A stretch of DNA of 17,624 nt from Bacteriovorax stolpii (GTDB lineage: Bacteria > Bdellovibrionota > Bacteriovoracia > Bacteriovoracales > Bacteriovoracaceae): contig CAMDDI010000040.1 in NCBI GenBank assembly GCA_945890905.1, forward strand, positions 1 through 17,624, in the 5' to 3' direction. The position numbers and the translations under genes were made by a program. The notes under the pieces are model-generated. The model worked only from the letters and a program-made list of their open reading frames with translations. It was not told the DNA's origin and made no database searches. Position 1 is the first letter of the stretch; every line of letters begins with the position of its first letter. Shown in pieces: positions 14,087 to 17,624 of the stretch.

Positions 14087-16399
14087 TTAAAATAATTGTC
14101 CTATGTCAAAATTGAATTGGTTACCCTTCTCGCTATGAATCTCATCGGTTTTCGGATTGATCGGGAAGCCGAATTCAAAACGAAGAACTCCAATCGGAGA
14201 GAACCAGCGGAATCCGAAACCGTAATTGGCACGAAGCCTATAGTCCCCATTATACCCAATGCGTTTCTCATAAACGTTACCTGTGTCATAGAAAACAACC
14301 CATTTCAGGCCGGCTTCTTTAACCAAGGGATGTTCAAATTCTAAAGTACCTAACAAGCTGAATAATCCACCGAAGTTAAAGGTATCGATTGATCCAGTAT
14401 TGGTATTGAGGGCGCGGCGTCTGACACCAATGTCCTCAATGTTAAATCCACGCATGTTACGTGCACCCCCCATTGAGAATTTCTCAATACGCGGAATATC
14501 ACGCTCAGTAGTCTTAAATAACTGAGAGACATTCAACCGCGAACGAAAAACAAGATCACCGATGATCGGCTTATAGTAACGACCTTCGAGCTCACCTTTA
14601 ATCCATCTCATTGTCCCACCCAAACCGGTGTATTCCAAAGAACTATTGGCGTAGTAACCACTTGATGGCTCAAAAATGTTGTTTCGTTTGTCTCGGATAA
14701 TAGAGGCTTGAAGTGCTGAAGAAGAACCATTCTCTACTTTAGGGTCAATGGCAGCGTTAATGACATCTCTAACTTCATTATCTTCATAGCGATAAGTAAG
14801 GAAGAGACGAGTGTATTCAAAAATTGGGTGACCTACGCGAACATCTCCCCCACGCTTGGTATAAGCAAATGATCGAATGAAGAAAGACACCGTTTGGTAG
14901 TAATCCCATCCAGCAGTCCATTTGGTATCAAAGAGATAAGGTTCGGTGAATCCCAAGTTATAAATCTGCTGTAGCTGTGAGTACGACAAGTTCAAGTTAA
15001 TATTTTGACCAAGACCACGGAAGTTATTCTGGGCCACACTGGCCTGGATAAATCCTTGAGTAGCAGTAGAGTAACCTGCTCCGAGAGAGATTTGTCCAGT
15101 TGCACGCTCTTTGATGGAAATTTCAACATCAAGAATATTGTCGGTGCCTTTACGGGTAATGGTATTGAAAATTACTGATTCAGGCTGGAAGAATCCGAGA
15201 CGATTCACGTTATCTTTGGAAGTTCTGAGTTTTGATCCCGAATACATCTCACCTTCGTGAATTCGAAGCTCGCGCCGGATAACTTTGTCTCGAGTTTTAT
15301 TATTTCCTTTCATGGTGATCTTACCAAAGTAAGCAATAACACCTTTCTCAAATGAGAAGATAATATCAACTTTGTTTTCACCGGGAACAATTTCAAGTGT
15401 ACGCAGAACGTTGGCGAATGCGTAACCTTTATCTTGGTACATTTCAGTTAAGGTTTGAATATCTAGACGAAGATTTTCTTCATTATAAATTTCACCGGAC
15501 TTCATCTTCAGTTTTTCCATCATCTCGGCTTCAGTAAAGAGAAGCTCGCCATTGAAGGAAATGTCATTCACCGAGAACTGAGGACCTTCGGTCAAACGAA
15601 CGGTAATAAAGATCCATTTTTTATCTTCAGATGCAGTAACCTCAGGGTTCTGAACGTTTACTTGTAAGTAACCTTTGGTCTTATAATAATACTTTAAGCG
15701 CTCAACATCGGTTTGGAAGTTCATCTCTTTGAAATTTCCAGACCCCGAAAGGAAAGAAAAATAGGACTCTTCACGAGTCTGCATGAAGTTTTTTAATTCT
15801 TCATCATTAATCGCTTTGTTTCCCAAGAAAGTAATTTTTTTAACCCGGACCTTATCCCATTCTTTGATGTGGAATTTTACATCTACAGAACCGTTTTTAT
15901 TGTCAGTGATTTTATAAGTAGCAAGGGCCAAGAAGTAGCCCTTCTCTTCATAGTGCTTCTGAAGCAGGAGGACGTCATTTTTAAGAGTGGAAATATCCAA
16001 GATGTTAAACTCTTTAGTTTTAACTTGGCCTTTCAAATCATCATCATTAATTTCATCATTTCCGTCGAAAGTGATCTTAGAGATGATGGGTTTTTCTTTG
16101 AGTTTAAAGAGAAGGATGTTCTTATCACCGGAAGTTTTGTGAAAGGCCTCAACTTCTTCAAAGTATTTCATGTCGTAAATACGAGAGAGATCTTTGCGCA
16201 AAAGATAGTTGTCGAGCATCATCTCTTTTTGCGTGTTGAGTTTTTCAATAATGGCTTCAGACTCTACTTTGCGGTTACCTGTGATCTCAATGGAATCAAC
16301 ACGGAACATCTCACGGATAGGTCCAATAATTTCCTGACCAAATACGGGTGTCAGGCCGAATGAAAAAAAGGTAATGAGGAGAAGCAGCGTTGTTTTCAA
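14087..16399 (-). CDS. bamA: BamA, outer-membrane protein assembly factor
   Basis: Omp85 protein that folds and inserts outer-membrane beta barrels. Length 770 residues. Signal peptide 1-21. Five POTRA domains, approximately 32-103, 105-180, 184-271, 275-352 and 355-432, each opening with an 'I(T/S)F.GN'-like strand (ITFDGN, ITFLGN, ISFNGE, ITMKGN). The barrel covers about 436-770, with NIFEPSSGYY (574-583), the loop-6 motif GGARNMRGF (644-652; commonly VRGF) and a C-terminal beta signal ending FNFDIGQLF with terminal Phe. The start is TTG: in-frame codons upstream run into TAG with no ATG or GTG, AAGGA lies about 10 nt upstream, and MKTTLLLL begins a proper signal peptide. Confidence 0.95.
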   Translation of the reverse strand: MKTTLLLLITFFSFGLTPVFGQEIIGPIREMFRVDSIEITGNRKVESEAIIEKLNTQKEMMLDNYLLRKDLSRIYDMKYFEEVEAFHKTSGDKNILLFKLKEKPIISKITFDGNDEINDDDLKGQVKTKEFNILDISTLKNDVLLLQKHYEEKGYFLALATYKITDNKNGSVDVKFHIKEWDKVRVKKITFLGNKAINDEELKNFMQTREESYFSFLSGSGNFKEMNFQTDVERLKYYYKTKGYLQVNVQNPEVTASEDKKWIFITVRLTEGPQFSVNDISFNGELLFTEAEMMEKLKMKSGEIYNEENLRLDIQTLTEMYQDKGYAFANVLRTLEIVPGENKVDIIFSFEKGVIAYFGKITMKGNNKTRDKVIRRELRIHEGEMYSGSKLRTSKDNVNRLGFFQPESVIFNTITRKGTDNILDVEISIKERATGQISLGAGYSTATQGFIQASVAQNNFRGLGQNINLNLSYSQLQQIYNLGFTEPYLFDTKWTAGWDYYQTVSFFIRSFAYTKRGGDVRVGHPIFEYTRLFLTYRYEDNEVRDVINAAIDPKVENGSSSALQASIIRDKRNNIFEPSSGYYANSSLEYTGLGGTMRWIKGELEGRYYKPIIGDLVFRSRLNVSQLFKTTERDIPRIEKFSMGGARNMRGFNIEDIGVRRRALNTNTGSIDTFNFGGLFSLLGTLEFEHPLVKEAGLKWVVFYDTGNVYEKRIGYNGDYRLRANYGFGFRWFSPIGVLRFEFGFPINPKTDEIHSEKGNQFNFDIGQLF

Positions 16400-16455
16400 C
16401 GGGCGAATATCCTTGACGCAAAAAGCTATCTAATTAATTTTATTTGCAGTTGGTG

Positions 16456-16484
16456 ATACTAGCCAATTATCTGACCATCTTCAA
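16456..16484 (-). promoter_or_regulatory. Candidate internal promoter for bamA-skp-lpx genes
   Basis: On the minus strand TTGAAG (16484-16479), a 17-nt spacer, then TAGTAT (16461-16456), overlapping the end of lolD. It would start transcription near 16449, giving a leader of about 50 nt before the TTG start of bamA. Each hexamer matches 4 of 6, so this is weak evidence. The 59-bp lolD-bamA gap is the largest inside the cluster. Confidence 0.3.
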
Positions 16485-17118
16485 TGACTATTTTGCGAGG
16501 AAAATGCGAAGCGACTTTATCGTCATGAGTCACAACTAAAAGTGTTGTTCCGTACTCTGCAGCAAGACTTTTCAAAAGTGAGGCGACTTTTTCTGTGTTC
16601 ACTGAATCCAAGTTACCGGTAGGTTCATCACAAAGAAGAATCTTTGGGCGCAAAGAAAGGGCACGAATAATATTAATACGTTGCTGCTCGCCACCAGATA
16701 TCTCAAAAGGAAATTTTGTTAAGCAGTGAGTAACACCTAAAAGTTCTGCCAACTTTTTGGTGTCTTTTTCAACACTCGCCAAATTTTGACCACCAATACG
16801 AGCAGGCAAAAGTAAATTGTCTCTGCATGTCATAGAAGGCAATAAAAAGTGAAATTGAAATACAAAACCCACAGTCGTGTTACGAAATTGGGCCAAATCA
16901 TCATCTTTCATCTTCGAGAGATTCTTTCCATCAATGATCACTTGTCCTGAAGTCGGCTGATCAAGACCACCCAACAAATAAAGCAAAGTGGATTTACCAG
17001 AACCGGAGGCACCACGAATGGCCACTAGTTCATGCTGAGCAATTTCAAAATTCAGTCCACGCAAGACCTTGGTTTTACCAAAAGTTTTTTCGACCTGTTC
17101 TAAACGGATAAAGCTCAT
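16459..17118 (-). CDS. lolD: LolD, lipoprotein-releasing ABC transporter ATPase
   Basis: ATPase that powers extraction of lipoproteins from the inner membrane onto LolA, with LolC/LolE as membrane partner. Length 219 residues. Walker A GASGSGKST (36-44), Q-loop Q88 in FVFQFHFLLPSMT (close to the LolD pattern FVYQFHHLLP), ABC signature ISGGEQQRI (140-148; canonical LSGGE has Leu), Walker B ILLCDE (160-165) followed by PTGNLDS, and H-loop H198 in VVTHDD. The FQFHFLLP segment and the neighbouring FtsX-like permease favour LolD over FtsE or MacB. GGAG lies 8 nt before the ATG. In the repaired reading of the upstream permease gene, its TAA shares one base with this ATG. Confidence 0.92.
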   Translation of the reverse strand: MSFIRLEQVEKTFGKTKVLRGLNFEIAQHELVAIRGASGSGKSTLLYLLGGLDQPTSGQVIIDGKNLSKMKDDDLAQFRNTTVGFVFQFHFLLPSMTCRDNLLLPARIGGQNLASVEKDTKKLAELLGVTHCLTKFPFEISGGEQQRINIIRALSLRPKILLCDEPTGNLDSVNTEKVASLLKSLAAEYGTTLLVVTHDDKVASHFPRKIVIEDGQIIG

Positions 17119-17240
17119 TAACTAAACTCCTGACGAAGACCTTGAATTATAGGGCGCCGTCTCATGCGCCAGTAACCACCCATGGCCGCTAAGAGGATCC
17201 ATAAAAAAGAGACTGTATACACAGTGACATAAGGCCATAG
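17118..17240 (-). other. Out-of-frame C-terminal tail of the LolC/E permease
   Basis: Forty codons in a different frame from the rest of the gene encode a hydrophobic segment LWPYVTVYTVSFLWILLA, a small turn, and YWRMRRRPIIQGLRQEFS followed by TAA. This fits the family's final helix and 'P...ALR.E' ending. Its TAA (17120-17118) overlaps the lolD ATG by one base. Dropping one A at 17241 would join it to SLSIRLN with sensible spacing. The frame closes upstream with TGA at 17258-17256, so the slip must lie between about 17241 and 17255. Confidence 0.75.
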
Positions 17241-17624
17241 TGTTAAGGCGAATACTCAGTGATGAGAGAACATAAATTTCTCCTGGAATCTGCAAGAAAG
17301 ACAGATTATGAAGGGCCCAATTAAAAACTTCAGATAATAAGTGGGCTATTCCACAAGATACCGACCAAATAAGCACAATGGAGATGAGCCAGAACTTCAT
17401 CAGGCTCCCTAAACTCAGCCCCACTGCACGCAAGAAGAAAAAATCTTGGGCTTTTTTCTCCATGATGTAGATGACAAAAGCAAGGATATTAAAAACTGCA
17501 ACAACGACAATGAGTTGCAAAATTAAAGAGATGGAAAACTTCTCCACTTTCACAGCTTCAATCAAAAAAGCATATTCACTCCAGAATGGCTTAACAAGAT
17601 ACTCGCCATCAAGTTCGTGACGTA
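17122..17624 (-). CDS. LolC/LolE-family lipoprotein-releasing permease, partial and frameshifted near its 3' end
   Basis: C-terminal part of an FtsX-type permease; the 5' end lies beyond the right edge. The frame is open to 17624 (…HELDGEYLVKPFW…), so the Leu/Met near 17565 is not the start. Recognisable features: a helix ILQLIVVVAVFNILAFVIYI, then MEKKAQDFFFLRAVGLSLGS, matching the family pattern 'K..eIaiLralGas', a further helix, and IPGEIYVLSSLSIRLN, matching 'vyyi..lPvrl'. After that this frame turns Cys/His/Ser-rich and non-family, ending at 17122. The expected last membrane helix and 'R.P..aLR.E' tail are in another frame of the same strand. The gene is therefore frameshifted, by mutation or sequencing error. 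Whether it is LolC, LolE or a fused LolCE cannot be told from this fragment. Confidence 0.75.
   Translation of the reverse strand, partial: RHELDGEYLVKPFWSEYAFLIEAVKVEKFSISLILQLIVVVAVFNILAFVIYIMEKKAQDFFFLRAVGLSLGSLMKFWLISIVLIWSVSCGIAHLLSEVFNWALHNLSFLQIPGEIYVLSSLSIRLNTMALCHCVYSLFFMDPLSGHGWLLAHETAPYNSRSSSGV

Noticed and set aside
15869..16363. Plus-strand open frame of 164 codons opposite bamA
   Set aside because: It is the complement of the conserved POTRA region, has no ribosome site and reads as low-quality Phe/Val-rich sequence typical of a shadow frame.

Overview
The window comes from the chromosome of a Gram-negative (diderm, LPS-bearing) bacterium. Its core is a long minus-strand block for building and exporting the outer membrane: Lol lipoprotein release, BamA, Skp, and most of the Raetz lipid A pathway. 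The moderately AT-rich DNA, the mix of ATG, GTG and TTG starts, and an NAD-dependent oxidoreductase lodged between lpxA and lpxB suggest a Bdellovibrionota-type organism (Bacteriovorax/Peredibacter-like). That placement is inferred from gene content and style; no marker phylogeny could be run.

Layout, left to right. (1) 1-1604, minus: clpS then clpA (clpA runs off the left edge), the adaptor and unfoldase of the N-degron protease. (2) 1651-2619, plus: a stand-alone RlmK-type 23S rRNA m7G methyltransferase, divergent from clpS across a very short gap and ended by an AT-rich hairpin terminator. (3) 2843-3625, plus: a one-gene unit with its own candidate promoter and a strong terminator, coding for an exported protein I do not recognise. 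(4) 3845-5740, minus: rpsA (ribosomal protein S1, six S1 domains) with a good promoter and terminator. (5) 5750-17624, minus: transcribed in the order lolC/E (partial), lolD, bamA, skp, lpxD, fabZ, lpxA, a GnnA-like Gfo/Idh oxidoreductase, lpxB, lpxK, a DUF3108 lipoprotein, and a glycosyltransferase. Gaps are 0-59 bp and several genes overlap by 1-8 bp, so most of this is probably one operon.

How the genes work together: LpxA, LpxD, LpxB and LpxK are four of the enzymes that make lipid A. FabZ works in the fatty acid cycle that supplies their hydroxyacyl-ACP. Skp and BamA deliver and insert outer-membrane proteins, and LolC/E with LolD release lipoproteins from the inner membrane. LpxC and the UDP-diacylglucosamine hydrolase (LpxH/LpxI/LpxG) are not in the window.

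Most interesting points. The oxidoreductase between lpxA and lpxB sits where GnnA of the 2,3-diamino-2,3-dideoxyglucose (GlcN3N) pathway would be, but no GnnB aminotransferase is beside it, and LpxA departs from the E. coli enzyme at several sugar-nucleotide-site positions. The permease gene upstream of lolD is frameshifted near its 3' end: the missing C-terminal helix lies intact in another frame and ends in a TAATG overlap with lolD. The operon also ends in an unexplained pair, a DUF3108 lipoprotein and a divergent glycosyltransferase. No tRNA, rRNA, CRISPR, insertion sequence or prophage signal was seen, and no gene-free stretch exceeds 300 bp.
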